NCBI RefSeq assembly: GCF_030323545.1
Contig: NZ_CP122954.1
Location: 496,001-560,000 of the forward strand
Source of the DNA: Helicobacter pylori
GTDB lineage: Bacteria; Campylobacterota; Campylobacteria; Campylobacterales; Helicobacteraceae
Direction of reading: 5' to 3'
DNA length: 64,000 nucleotides
Shown: positions 1 through 9,207 of the stretch, one piece after another
Layout of the letters: every line of letters starts with the position of its first letter
Numbering within the stretch: position 1 is the first letter of the stretch
Made by a program: the position numbers and the translations under genes
Notes under the pieces: model-generated
The model's input: the letters and a program-made list of their open reading frames with translations, nothing else
Database searches by the model: none
Told to the model about the DNA's origin: nothing

Positions 1-387
1 AATCTTTTGAAAGCGCTCTAATTTGGCGCTGTCTATTTTTTCATTGCGTTGGCTAAAATCCGCGTAGAACAAACTCAACTTGCTCACGCCTAACTGGTTT
101 AAAAAGGGTAGGATTTTTTCAATGCTTTTGATTTCAATCACGCTTAAAATCAAATGCGTTTTTTTATTAGCCATAATCTCTAATGGTTGCGCGCCCACTA
201 GCTTTAAAAGGGCGTGTTTTTTAGTGATTTCTGCATGCTCATAGGTGTATAAAAAGCCGTCTTTTAAATTTCTTAAATCCAAACGACTCGCGCTTTTGAT
301 ACGCCTTGAGCGGTATAAATGGATATAACTCTCGCCTTCTATTTTTAAAACAGGCTCTTTGGCTAAAGGGTGGTAGACAAAACGCAT
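1..387 (-). CDS. rsmE: 16S rRNA m3U1498 methyltransferase RsmE, 5' part (runs off window)
   Basis: The first 129 codons are visible; the rest lies beyond the left edge. The translation begins MRFVYHPLAKEPVLKIEG and continues with LYRSRRIKSASRLDLRNL, the usual N-terminal PUA-like RNA-binding portion of RsmE (YggJ family), which methylates N3 of U1498 in 16S rRNA using SAM. The catalytic SPOUT knot would be in the missing C-terminal part. The ATG directly abuts the TGA of the upstream membrane-protein gene (TGAATG), so the two are probably co-transcribed and coupled. Identity is assigned from recognisable family sequence and from its position next to hemH. Confidence 0.8.
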   Translation of the reverse strand, partial: MRFVYHPLAKEPVLKIEGESYIHLYRSRRIKSASRLDLRNLKDGFLYTYEHAEITKKHALLKLVGAQPLEIMANKKTHLILSVIEIKSIEKILPFLNQLGVSKLSLFYADFSQRNEKIDSAKLERFQKI

Positions 388-819
388 TCAAAGACCCATT
401 AACACAACAATAAGAATCGTTTCTAAAAAATACAGGATTTTAGCCTTTTTGATATACGCTTCCATCCTTTCTTTTTTAGTGATGGCGAATTTCACGCTTT
501 TATGGCGTTTGATTTCTGCTATAAGCATCAACAACAGCCCTAAAAGCATAATAACAGCGCTAAAAGAAAATTCAAATTGTTGCATCGCCCAAATAAAAAT
601 CCCGCTCAAAAGAGCGATGCTTAAAAGAATGTAAATCGCTGGCATGACAAGATAGATTTTTTTGTTCAATTGGATGAAATTCTTTTCTTTAAAAAGGGTG
701 TAAAGATTGATCATAAAGGCTAGGGCAAGCAAAGCGGCAAAAAAGGCATGGATAAGCAAGGATTGAGCCATCACAGAAGAATCTTGTGTATTTAATGCTT
801 GCAAACTCATCTCTAACAT
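388..819 (-). CDS. small conserved integral membrane protein (unknown function)
   Basis: 143 residues with about four hydrophobic helices: roughly residues 20-40, 52-76, 84-104 and 126-142. After the third helix there is a basic cytoplasmic-looking loop (AEIKRHKSVKFAITKKERMEAYIKK). No catalytic motif is visible. It lies upstream of and immediately against rsmE (stop and start codons adjacent) and is divergent from hemH, with only a short shared upstream region. I recall this as the HP0375-type hypothetical protein. Function is not inferable beyond being a membrane protein. Confidence 0.75.
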   Translation of the reverse strand: MLEMSLQALNTQDSSVMAQSLLIHAFFAALLALAFMINLYTLFKEKNFIQLNKKIYLVMPAIYILLSIALLSGIFIWAMQQFEFSFSAVIMLLGLLLMLIAEIKRHKSVKFAITKKERMEAYIKKAKILYFLETILIVVLMGL

Positions 820-874
820 TAACTTCTTTCTAACGATTTATTTTTTATTAATCGTTTTATTTTAGCATGTGCTG

Positions 875-1882
875 ATGAATTTGATCAATGAAAAGCTCAA
901 TAATTTAGAAAATCACGCCGCAAAATCCCCCAAAGAAGCAGTCGTTCTTTTGAATATGGGAGGGCCTAACAGCCTTTATGAAGTGGGGGTGTTTTTAAAA
1001 AACATGTTTGATGACCCCTTTATCCTTACCATTAAAAATAATTTCATGCGTAAAATGGTGGGTAAAATGATTGTCAATAGCCGCATAGAAAAATCCAAAA
1101 AAATCTATGAAAAATTAGGAGGCAAATCCCCTTTAACGCCTATCACATTCGCCCTTACAGAGCGTTTGAACGAATTGGATCCTTCTCGCTTTTACACTTA
1201 TGCGATGCGTTATACCCCCCCTTATGCGTCTATGGTCTTGCAAGATCTAGCCTTAAAAGAGGTAGAAAGCTTGGTGTTTTTTTCCATGTATCCGCAATAC
1301 TCTAGCACCACCACCCTTTCTAGTTTTAATGACGCTTTTAACGCTCTCAAATCTTTAGAAACTTTCCGCCCTAAGGTGCGAGTGATAGAGCGCTTTTATG
1401 CTGACAAAAAGCTTAATGAAATCATTTTAAACACGATTTTAAGCGCCCTAAACAACCGCAAAAGCCAGGATTTTGTTTTAATCTTTTCTGTCCATGGCTT
1501 ACCTAAAAGCGTTATTGATGCCGGCGATACTTACCAGCAAGAATGCGAACACCATGTGAGCTTGTTAAAAGAGTTGATGCAACAAAAAAATATCCCTTTT
1601 AAAGAAGTCTTACTCTCTTATCAATCCAAACTAGGGCCTATGAAATGGCTAGAGCCAAGCACTGAAGAGTTGATAGAAAAGCACCGCAAATCTCATATTA
1701 TCATCTATCCTTTAGCTTTCACGATTGATAATTCTGAAACGATCTATGAACTAGACATGCAATACCGCTTGATGGCAGAGCGCTTGGCGGTTAAAGAATA
1801 TTTAGTTTGCCCATGCTTAAACGATTCTATAGAGTTTGCAAAATTTATCATTGAATTAGTAAAAAACCTTAAAAGTGAGTGA
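875..1882 (+). CDS. hemH: ferrochelatase HemH
   Basis: Inserts Fe2+ into protoporphyrin IX, the last step of haem synthesis. The protein has the class II chelatase signature: [15 protein letters not shown] near the N-terminus, the catalytic histidine in FSVHGLPKS (about H207) and the acidic partner in [12 protein letters not shown] (about E288). Length of 335 residues matches the family. I chose ATG at 875; an in-frame GTG at 869 would add two residues but the ATG gives the usual MNLINEKL start. It is followed by the lipoprotein thiol-disulfide protein and ccsBA, which also concern haem and cytochrome c, so the cluster is functionally coherent. Confidence 0.95.
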   Translation: MNLINEKLNNLENHAAKSPKEAVVLLNMGGPNSLYEVGVFLKNMFDDPFILTIKNNFMRKMVGKMIVNSRIEKSKKIYEKLGGKSPLTPITFALTERLNELDPSRFYTYAMRYTPPYASMVLQDLALKEVESLVFFSMYPQYSSTTTLSSFNDAFNALKSLETFRPKVRVIERFYADKKLNEIILNTILSALNNRKSQDFVLIFSVHGLPKSVIDAGDTYQQECEHHVSLLKELMQQKNIPFKEVLLSYQSKLGPMKWLEPSTEELIEKHRKSHIIIYPLAFTIDNSETIYELDMQYRLMAERLAVKEYLVCPCLNDSIEFAKFIIELVKNLKSE

Positions 1883-1955
1883 AATGCGCATAAAAAAGCG
1901 ATTATTATAGTAAAATACCAAGTTTTCAAATCTATTAAAAAGTAAAGGTTATTAC

Positions 1956-2627
1956 ATGTTTTCACTTTCTTATGTTTCCAAGAAATTTTTAAGCGTTTTG
2001 CTATTGATTTCGTTATTTTTAAGCGCTTGCAAATCCAACAATAAGGACAAATTAGATGAAAATCTTTTAAGCTCCGGTTCTCAAAGCTCCAAAGAATTAA
2101 ATGATGAGCGAGATAATATAGACAAAAAGAGCTATGCCGGTTTAGAAGATATTTTTTCAGACAATAAGTCCATTAGCCCTAACGATAAATACATGCTTTT
2201 AGTGTTTGGCCGTAATGGTTGCTCCTATTGTGAAAGGTTTAAAAAAGATCTTAAAAATGTCAAAGAATTGCACGACTATGTTAAAGAGCATTTTAGCGCT
2301 TACTATGTCAATATCAGCTACTCCAAAGAGCATGATTTTAAAGTCGGCGATAAGGATAAAAATGATGAAAAAGAAATCAAAATGTCCACAGAAGAATTAG
2401 CGCAAATTTATGCCGTCCAATCCACCCCTACGATTGTTTTATCCGATAAAACCGGCAAAACCATCTATGAATTGCCCGGCTATATGCCTTCCACGCAATT
2501 TTTAGCGGTGTTAGAATTTATCGGCGATGGGAAGTATCAAGACACCAAAAACGATGAGGATCTCACTAAAAAACTAAAGGCTTACATCAAGTATAAAACC
2601 AACCTTTCTAAAAACAAATCCAGCTAG
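1956..2627 (+). CDS. periplasmic thiol:disulfide oxidoreductase lipoprotein (DsbC/CcmG-like, HP0377 type)
   Basis: 223 residues. A lipoprotein signal ends in LFLSAC, so C25 is the likely lipidated residue. The thioredoxin-fold active site is CSYC (about C89/C92), followed much later by a STPT cis-proline loop. A charged, low-complexity linker lies between the lipobox and the domain. In H. pylori the homologue (HP0377) is described as acting both in apocytochrome c reduction and as a disulfide isomerase. The location, 8 bases upstream of ccsBA, supports a role in keeping haem-binding cysteines reduced for system II cytochrome c maturation. Confidence 0.88.
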   Translation: MFSLSYVSKKFLSVLLLISLFLSACKSNNKDKLDENLLSSGSQSSKELNDERDNIDKKSYAGLEDIFSDNKSISPNDKYMLLVFGRNGCSYCERFKKDLKNVKELHDYVKEHFSAYYVNISYSKEHDFKVGDKDKNDEKEIKMSTEELAQIYAVQSTPTIVLSDKTGKTIYELPGYMPSTQFLAVLEFIGDGKYQDTKNDEDLTKKLKAYIKYKTNLSKNKSS

Positions 2628-2635
2628 GAAAGTGC

Positions 2636-5446
2636 ATGAAAAGCCTTAAGAGCTTGATTTATTTTTTATTCGCTTCTTTTTGGGTCGCTATCCCTTTAAT
2701 CGCGCTCTATGCCTTAGCGTGCGCGATAGCCACTTTTATAGAAAACGATTACGGCACGAGCGCGAGTAAGGCGATTGTGTATAACACCCCTTGGTTTAAT
2801 TTTTTGCATGCGTATTTATTGGTGGTTTTAATAGGCACATTCATTAAATCTAAAGCTTTAGGGCGCAAAAGATACGCAAGCCTTTTTTTCCACAGCTCCT
2901 TGATTTTAATCATTTTAGGGGCAGCCATCACACGATTTTTTGGTGTAGAAGGGCTTATGCATGTGCGAGAAAATAGCACGCAAAGCTCTTTTGAAAGCGC
3001 GGACACTTACCTTAATATCACTCTTAATGACACCACTAAACTTTCTTTAAAAACGCCTTTAACCTTTTATCATTCCAAACGATTAAGACCCATTCATGCC
3101 ACTTTAAATCACAAGCCTTTAATTTTAGAACCCTTAGAGATTTACAAGCAAAACGCCATTAAAAAAGATGACGCTACCATTTTAGTGTTAAAAGCGACCT
3201 ATAACGGCGTGAGCCGCAAATTCAACCTCATTAAAACCAACAGGAATGAAGGCATAGAAGAAAGCGAGGTGTTTAAAGACGACAAACTCTCTTTAAGTTT
3301 TGGATCCGCTTACATTGAATTGCCCTTTCAAATCAAACTGAAGCGTTTTGAATTAGAACGCTACGCCGGCTCTATGAGCCCTTCATCTTACGCTTCAGAG
3401 GTGGAAGTTTTGAAATTGGATAACACTTTAATCAAACCTTATAGGATTTTTATGAACCATGTTTTAGATTATGAAGGCTATCGCTTTTTCCAATCTTCCT
3501 ATGATACAGATGAAAAAGGCACAATCCTTTCTGTCAATAAAGATCCGGGTAAAATCCCCACCTATTTAGGGTATGCGATGCTTATTTTGGGGGCTTTGTG
3601 GTTGCTTTTGGATAAAAATGGGCGTTTTTTAAAGCTTTCACGCTTTTTAAAATCCCAACAAGTTGCTAGTTTCTTGATCGCTTTAATTTTGATCAGCCCT
3701 TTTACTTCCTCGTTCGCCAATGAAGCTCCAATTGACATGCATGGGGGAAAAAGCGCTCAAATAGAACGACAAAGCGTAGAAAATCCCGCCAATAAAGAAG
3801 ATTCTAAAAGCGCGATTTTAGAGCGTTTGAAGCGTTTAAGAGAGTATTCCAAAGACCACTTAAAAGCCTTTCAAAGGCTTCAAGTCCAGGATTTTGACGG
3901 GCGTATCAAACCCCTTGATACCATTAGCATTGAATACATCCATAAGATTTTAAAAAAAGATGATTTTCAGGGGCTAAACGCCATGCAAGCGCTTTTAGGG
4001 ATCATGTTTTTCCCCAATGATTGGCGCAGTATTAAGATGATTTACACTTCTAGTAAAGCCTTAAGAAAGCTTATCGGCACGCCTTTAGATGAGAGCCGTA
4101 TCGCTTTTAGAGATGCGTTTGATAGCCGTGGGTATAAATTAAAAAATCTTGTTGAAGAAGTCAATCAAAAATCCCCTAACGAGCGCAACGAGTTGGATAA
4201 AGATGTCTTAAAAGTAGATGAACGCATCAACTTAGTCTATACGCTTTTTAGCGCTCAATTTTTACGCATTTTCCCTAGCGATAAAACCACTGCTTGGCTC
4301 TCACCCATTGAAGCGATCAACAGCTCTAATAAAGAAATTTCAAGCGTGGCAACGGGGTTTTTAAAAAATATTTTTAGCGGGTTTGATGACGCTTTAAAAA
4401 CCAATCAATGGGATAAGGTAGAAAAAACCCTAAAAGATTTAAGCATTTACCAGCAAGAGCATGCCAAAAACCTCTATTTACCCTCTTCTAAAGTGGATTC
4501 TGAAATTTTTTTAAACCACACCAATTTTTTTAACAGCCTGACCCTTCCTTATATCCTTCTAGGGTTATTGCTTTTTATCGTTGTGATCAGCTCTCTTGTT
4601 AAAAACACGATTCCAAATATTTGGCTCACTAAAACCCTTTATATGGCTATCTTGCTTTGCGCGATCGCTCATTCTATGGGGCTAGTTTTACGCTGGTATG
4701 TGAGCGGGCATTCGCCTTGGAGCAACGCTTATGAGTCCATGCTTTATATCGCATGGGCTTCTGTTATTGCAGGGTTTGTTTTACGCTCCAAACTCGCGCT
4801 ATCGGCCTCTAGCTTTTTAGCCGGTATCGCGCTCTTTGTGGCCCATTTAGGCTTTATGGACCCTCAAATTGGCCATTTAGTGCCGGTGTTAAAATCCTAT
4901 TGGCTCAATATCCATGTCTCTATCATCACCGCTAGTTATGGCTTTTTGGGCTTGTGTTTTGTGCTAGGGATTTTGAGTTTGGTTTTGTTTATTTTGCGCA
5001 AACAAGGGCGTTTCAATTTAGACAAAACCATTCTTTCCATTAGCGCTATCAATGAAATGAGCATGATTTTAGGCCTGTTTATGCTCACGGCCGGGAATTT
5101 CTTAGGCGGGGTGTGGGCGAATGAATCTTGGGGGCGCTATTGGGGGTGGGACCCTAAAGAAACCTGGGCGTTGATTTCTATTTGCGTCTATGCTTTAATC
5201 TTGCATTTGCGTTTTTTAGGCTCTCAAAATTGGCCCTTTATTTTAGCGAGCAGCAGCGTGCTAGGGTTTTACTCGGTTTTAATGACTTATTTTGGCGTGA
5301 ATTACTACCTTTCTGGCTTGCACAGCTATGCCGCAGGCGATCCCTTGCCGATCCCTACTTTTTTATACTTTTTGGTAGCGATACCTTTTGCTCTCGTGAT
5401 CTTGGCGTATTTCAAACGCCATTTGAGTTTGCCTAAATTAGTTTAA
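2636..5446 (+). CDS. ccsBA: fused system II cytochrome c maturation protein CcsBA (ResB-ResC)
   Basis: 936 residues: an N-terminal CcsB/ResB part (four membrane spans with a large periplasmic loop) fused to a C-terminal CcsA/ResC part with many spans. The tryptophan-rich haem-handling WWD segment is visible as WGRYWGWDPKETWA (from about residue 830), and conserved histidines occur in the flanking membrane segments (HSMGLVLRW, HVSIITASYG, GLHSYAAGD). The protein exports haem and ligates it to CxxCH motifs in the periplasm. The single-chain fusion is characteristic of epsilonproteobacteria. It starts 8 bases after the stop of the thiol oxidoreductase gene, so one operon is likely. Confidence 0.95.
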   Translation: MKSLKSLIYFLFASFWVAIPLIALYALACAIATFIENDYGTSASKAIVYNTPWFNFLHAYLLVVLIGTFIKSKALGRKRYASLFFHSSLILIILGAAITRFFGVEGLMHVRENSTQSSFESADTYLNITLNDTTKLSLKTPLTFYHSKRLRPIHATLNHKPLILEPLEIYKQNAIKKDDATILVLKATYNGVSRKFNLIKTNRNEGIEESEVFKDDKLSLSFGSAYIELPFQIKLKRFELERYAGSMSPSSYASEVEVLKLDNTLIKPYRIFMNHVLDYEGYRFFQSSYDTDEKGTILSVNKDPGKIPTYLGYAMLILGALWLLLDKNGRFLKLSRFLKSQQVASFLIALILISPFTSSFANEAPIDMHGGKSAQIERQSVENPANKEDSKSAILERLKRLREYSKDHLKAFQRLQVQDFDGRIKPLDTISIEYIHKILKKDDFQGLNAMQALLGIMFFPNDWRSIKMIYTSSKALRKLIGTPLDESRIAFRDAFDSRGYKLKNLVEEVNQKSPNERNELDKDVLKVDERINLVYTLFSAQFLRIFPSDKTTAWLSPIEAINSSNKEISSVATGFLKNIFSGFDDALKTNQWDKVEKTLKDLSIYQQEHAKNLYLPSSKVDSEIFLNHTNFFNSLTLPYILLGLLLFIVVISSLVKNTIPNIWLTKTLYMAILLCAIAHSMGLVLRWYVSGHSPWSNAYESMLYIAWASVIAGFVLRSKLALSASSFLAGIALFVAHLGFMDPQIGHLVPVLKSYWLNIHVSIITASYGFLGLCFVLGILSLVLFILRKQGRFNLDKTILSISAINEMSMILGLFMLTAGNFLGGVWANESWGRYWGWDPKETWALISICVYALILHLRFLGSQNWPFILASSSVLGFYSVLMTYFGVNYYLSGLHSYAAGDPLPIPTFLYFLVAIPFALVILAYFKRHLSLPKLV

Positions 5447-5454
5447 AGGAGAAA

Positions 5455-5547
5455 TTGTTTCAAAACACCTCTTTTAAAATCTATCGCAAAGCCTATCAAA
5501 AATCCTTACCCTTGTTGCACACCATAAGGAGATGGATTAAAAAATAA
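5455..5547 (+). pseudogene. fucT: remnant of alpha-1,3-fucosyltransferase gene fucT (internal deletion scar)
   Basis: A 30-codon reading frame starts at TTG (5455), 4 bases after a good AAGGAG, and reads L/M-FQNTSFKIYRKAYQKSLP and then LLHTIRRWIKK before TAA. The first residues (start-F-Q) match the start of H. pylori FucT as I remember it (MFQPLLDA...). The remainder matches the basic amphipathic C-terminal tail of FucT. The catalytic domain and the heptad repeats are gone. The position between ccsBA and gdhA is where fucT normally sits. The simplest reading is one in-frame deletion of more than 1 kb, possibly at a short CAA/CAAAAC repeat. Confidence 0.75.
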
Positions 5548-5565
5548 GTTTGTAAAACAAACCCA

Positions 5566-6912
5566 TCAAACCCCTTGCGCTATCATCGCAGACGCTACTT
5601 TTCTAAAGCCAGCGATATTAGCCCCTAAAACAAAATTAGTAGGGTCTTTAAACTCTTTAGCGGTTTGAGAGACATTCTTATAAATCTCTTTCATAATGTG
5701 GTGTAATTTCGCATCCACCACTTCAAAACTCCAAGGGTGCATGCTCGCGTTTTGCGCCATTTCCAAGCCGCTCACGCTCACCCCCCCAGCATTAGCCGCC
5801 TTGCCTATGCCATAAGAAATCTTAGCCTGTAAAAACAATTCAATCGCTTCATTGCTTGAGGGCATGTTCGCCCCTTCAGCCACGCATTTGCACCCGTTAG
5901 AAAGGAGGGTTTTAGCGTCTAAAACGCTCAATTCATTCTCAGTCGCGCTAGGAAAAGCCGCAAAACAAGGCACATGCCATATGGCATTCCCCCCTTTGGG
6001 GTAATTTTCTATAGGGGTGTATTTCGCGCTTGGTTTTTCTAGGGCGTATTCTTTGATCCTCCCACGACGCACTTCTTTAACCTCTTTCAAAAGCTCTAAA
6101 TCAATGCCGTCTTTATCATAAATCATGCCATTAGAATCGCTCGCTGTTACCGGTTTGGCTCCTATTTGAAGCAATTTTTCAATGGTGTAAATTGAGACAT
6201 TACCGCTCCCAGAAACGCTGCAAACCTTACCCTCTAAAGAGCTGTTCCTTTCTTGCAGCATTTCTTCAGCAAAATACACGCACCCATAACCGGTAGCTTC
6301 TTTTCTGCACAAGCTCCCCCCATAAGTTAGCCCCTTACCGGTCAATACGCCTTCAAAACGATTGACTAATTTTTTGTATTGCCCAAACAGATAGCCAATC
6401 TCTCTTTCGCCCACTCCAATATCCCCGGCTGGCACATCAGTCGTGGCTCCAATATGGCGGTATAATTCATTCATGAACGCCTGGCAAAAACGCATGATCT
6501 CATGCTCGCTCTTCCCTTTAGGGTCAAAATCGCTCCCCCCCTTAGCACCCCCCATAGCCAAAGTGGTGAGCGAATTTTTCAACACTTGCTCAAAGCCTAA
6601 AAACTTGATCACGCTTTCATTCACGCTAGGGTGGAATCTCAAGCCCCCCTTATAAGGGCCAATAGCTGAATTGAATTCAACCCTACACCCCCGATTGACT
6701 TGGATTTGATGGTTATCATCTAGCCAACACACCCTAAAAAAAATCTCCCTTTCAGGCTCAATCAAACGCTCTAAAATGGCATGCTTTTCATAACTTTTAT
6801 CGCTGTCTAAAAGGGGTTTTAAAGAAGTGATAGCTTCATAAACGGCCTGATGGAACTCTTTTTGATAGGGGTATTTTTTCTGTAAAGATTGGAGGATTTT
6901 TTCAATATACAT
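5566..6912 (-). CDS. gdhA: glutamate dehydrogenase (NADP-type)
   Basis: Reversible amination of 2-oxoglutarate to glutamate in the cytoplasm. Visible motifs: PYKGGLRFHPSV (substrate loop), the catalytic lysine region in AMGGAKGGSDFDPKGKS, DVPAGDIGVG, TGYG, and the Rossmann motif VSGSGNVS. The preferred start is the ATG giving MYIEKILQS at 6912, because AAGGA lies 8 bases upstream. An in-frame ATG at 6921 would add MPL but has no good ribosome site. Length from the preferred start is 448 residues, typical of hexameric bacterial GDH. It is convergent with the fucT scar. Confidence 0.95.
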   Translation of the reverse strand: MYIEKILQSLQKKYPYQKEFHQAVYEAITSLKPLLDSDKSYEKHAILERLIEPEREIFFRVCWLDDNHQIQVNRGCRVEFNSAIGPYKGGLRFHPSVNESVIKFLGFEQVLKNSLTTLAMGGAKGGSDFDPKGKSEHEIMRFCQAFMNELYRHIGATTDVPAGDIGVGEREIGYLFGQYKKLVNRFEGVLTGKGLTYGGSLCRKEATGYGCVYFAEEMLQERNSSLEGKVCSVSGSGNVSIYTIEKLLQIGAKPVTASDSNGMIYDKDGIDLELLKEVKEVRRGRIKEYALEKPSAKYTPIENYPKGGNAIWHVPCFAAFPSATENELSVLDAKTLLSNGCKCVAEGANMPSSNEAIELFLQAKISYGIGKAANAGGVSVSGLEMAQNASMHPWSFEVVDAKLHHIMKEIYKNVSQTAKEFKDPTNFVLGANIAGFRKVASAMIAQGV

Positions 6913-6944
6913 AAGCGGCATCCTTTATGATTTTAAGTGTTTTT

Positions 6945-6950
6945 ATTGTA
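6945..6950 (-). promoter_or_regulatory. putative -10 box of gdhA
   Basis: On the minus strand this reads TACAAT, about 33 bases upstream of the gdhA ATG, with no recognisable -35, as is usual in H. pylori. Confidence 0.45.
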
Positions 6951-6978
6951 ACACTAAAAGGGTAATTAAGTTTTAACT

Positions 6979-7809
6979 TTATCTTAAAAAACTTTTTAAA
7001 ACGCCCACAAACCCTCTATCAAAGCCGCTCAAATCCTTGTAAAACTTTGCATCATAACCGCAAAATTCTAAGCATTCTTTCAAGCTTTTTAACTGGTCAT
7101 ACCCCATTTCACAAGCCAAAAAAGGGATTTTTAATCCAGCGGCTAAAAAAATGATTTCTTTTAAGATTTCATCGCCTTTAACCCCCCCAAAAAGGGCTTT
7201 GTGCGGTTCTTTGAGAACGGATTTTTCCAAAGGATAACCACTAGCGATATAGGGCGGGTTAGAGACAAGCATTTGTATCGTTGGCATGCGATCCCAAAGA
7301 TGCGTTTTTTTTAAAAAAACACGCTCTTTTAGACAAAAGCGTTCAATATTTTTGGACGCCACTTCTAAAGCTTTTAATGAAACATCGCTTGCATGAATGG
7401 AAATTTTGGGGTTTTCCAAAGCCAAACTAACAGACACGCAAGCACTCCCTACGCCTATTTCGCCTATCTCTTTTAAGTGGTATTGAGAAATAATATCAAG
7501 GGCTTTTTTAACCAAAATCTCCGTTTCAGGCCGTGGGATTAAAACATGCTCATTCACGAAAAAAGAGCGCCCGTAAAAATCACAGCTTTCTAATAAATAC
7601 TCTATGGGGCAGTCATTCAAGCGCTTTTCTACCAATTCAAAAAAGCACACCTCTTCTTCGTGGTTTAACTCTAAATAGGCATGCGTGTGCAAAAAAACCC
7701 TTTCTTTTTGCAAGACAAAGCCTAATAAAATTTCAGACTCTAATCCCCCCCTAAAACCTTTTTGCGATAATCCTTTTTTGGCTTTATTTAGGGCTTGTGA
7801 AAGGGTCAT
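6979..7809 (-). CDS. prmC: peptide chain release factor N5-glutamine methyltransferase PrmC (HemK)
   Basis: 276 residues. Methylates the GGQ glutamine of RF1/RF2 with SAM. The catalytic NPPY motif is present (VSNPPYIASG, about residues 184-187), as is the IPRPETE segment (about 91-97) typical of PrmC. The SAM-binding loop reads IGVGSACVS rather than the usual GTGSG form. The family and the neighbouring motifs leave little doubt. Its start overlaps the end of the upstream Ste24-type protease gene by 4 bases (ATGA-type junction), indicating translational coupling. Confidence 0.93.
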   Translation of the reverse strand: MTLSQALNKAKKGLSQKGFRGGLESEILLGFVLQKERVFLHTHAYLELNHEEEVCFFELVEKRLNDCPIEYLLESCDFYGRSFFVNEHVLIPRPETEILVKKALDIISQYHLKEIGEIGVGSACVSVSLALENPKISIHASDVSLKALEVASKNIERFCLKERVFLKKTHLWDRMPTIQMLVSNPPYIASGYPLEKSVLKEPHKALFGGVKGDEILKEIIFLAAGLKIPFLACEMGYDQLKSLKECLEFCGYDAKFYKDLSGFDRGFVGVLKSFLR

Positions 7810-9029
7810 TCAATTTCATAATCCAAAGCTTTCAAGCGCTCTAATAGGGGCGGGTGCGTGAAATGCAAGAAAACATAAAAAGGGTGCGAATAGGGGAACG
7901 CTTTATTTTCACTCACAATAGACACTAACGCTTTGGCTAAAACCTCTTTAGAGCTTAAACTCGCCCCAAACTTGTCCGCATTGTATTCATTCTTTCGGCT
8001 AAAAAACCCGATCAAAGGCATAGCGTAAAAAGAAAATACCGGCAAAAATAAGAGTAAAATCGCAATCAAACTCGCTGGCGTTTGTGAGACATTGAAGCCT
8101 TCAAAAACGATCGGTGGCAAATGAGCGATCAAAGCAAAAACAAGAGCGAGTAAGCCTCCCATAATCCCTAAACTTTTCAACAAATCCTTATTTTTAAAAT
8201 GCCCTAATTCATGCCCTAAAATGGCTAAAAGCCCTTCTGTCCCAACTTTAGAGATCAAAGTGTCAAACAACACCACCCGCTTGTTTTTACCCAAGCCCCC
8301 AAAATACGCATTCAAACGCCCATCCCTCTTGCTAGCGTCCATCACAAAAATGCCTTCGGATTTAAAACCCACTTTATCCATCATGCCCTCAATTTGACTC
8401 TCTAAATCCCTATTATTCAAGGGGGTGAATTGGTTGAAAAGCTGAGCGATTTTAGGGTAAAAAAGATTAGCCAAGATCATAAAAACAAACACGACAAAAA
8501 ACGAGCTGATCTCCCAATGTTCCACATGTTCAATGATCATAATAAGAGTGTAAATCAACAACAATCCCACGCTTAAAGTGAGCAATAACCCTTTGAAAAA
8601 ATCCTTAAAAAACAACGACAAACTCACCTTAGAAAAGCCAAATTCCTTATCCAAATGCATGGTGGTGTAGTAGCTAATGGGTAAAGACAAAACGCTTTGA
8701 ATCGCTAAAAACAACAAGGCAAACACCAAGTAACCTAGCGTTTCAGAAAGGTTTAAATAATGCGTGAGATCTTCTAAATGCGTCAAACCAAAAAAGACCC
8801 AACCAGCAAAGATTATCCCGTCTAAAATTTGAGAAATAATGGATAATTGCATTTTCCTAATGGCATAATTCCCCGCTTCTTCATAATCCTTTTGTGGGAG
8901 TAAAACAGGCTTCTCGCAGAGCTTTTGACGGATAAATTTCAATTGCAAAATATCGCCCACAATGTAAGGAGTCGTAAAAAAGAGCAAATAAAAAATACAA
9001 ATTATCATATCTATCCATATGTCAAGCAT
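7806..9029 (-). CDS. M48-family membrane zinc metalloprotease (Ste24/CAAX-protease-like)
   Basis: 407 residues with about six to seven membrane helices. The zinc-binding motif is HELGH (residues 273-277), and the third ligand is in KNEYNADKFGA further C-terminal. An amphipathic N-terminal membrane domain precedes the peptidase, as in Ste24 rather than the shorter HtpX. Bacterial members have no prenylated CAAX substrate; quality control of membrane proteins is the usual inferred role. Located upstream of and overlapping prmC by 4 bases. Divergent from the small membrane sensor-like gene at 9208. Confidence 0.88.
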   Translation of the reverse strand: MLDIWIDMIICIFYLLFFTTPYIVGDILQLKFIRQKLCEKPVLLPQKDYEEAGNYAIRKMQLSIISQILDGIIFAGWVFFGLTHLEDLTHYLNLSETLGYLVFALLFLAIQSVLSLPISYYTTMHLDKEFGFSKVSLSLFFKDFFKGLLLTLSVGLLLIYTLIMIIEHVEHWEISSFFVVFVFMILANLFYPKIAQLFNQFTPLNNRDLESQIEGMMDKVGFKSEGIFVMDASKRDGRLNAYFGGLGKNKRVVLFDTLISKVGTEGLLAILGHELGHFKNKDLLKSLGIMGGLLALVFALIAHLPPIVFEGFNVSQTPASLIAILLLFLPVFSFYAMPLIGFFSRKNEYNADKFGASLSSKEVLAKALVSIVSENKAFPYSHPFYVFLHFTHPPLLERLKALDYEIE

Positions 9030-9207
9030 GTTCTAAACTCCTTTCTCAATCAATTTGCCAATAAAAGTGTAGGAATTATAACAATTTTTCAAAAATTTGC
9101 CATAATATTAAATAAATATGGTAGAAAAAAGAGGCTGTTTTTGAGCGTTTTTAATCCAATCGTAAAAAGCTGTGTTATGCAACCCGCTATAAACAAAAAG
9201 GTTTGTC

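Noticed and set aside
869-874. GTG start two codons upstream of hemH ATG
   Set aside because: The ATG at 875 gives the familiar protein start; the extension adds nothing recognisable, though it cannot be excluded.
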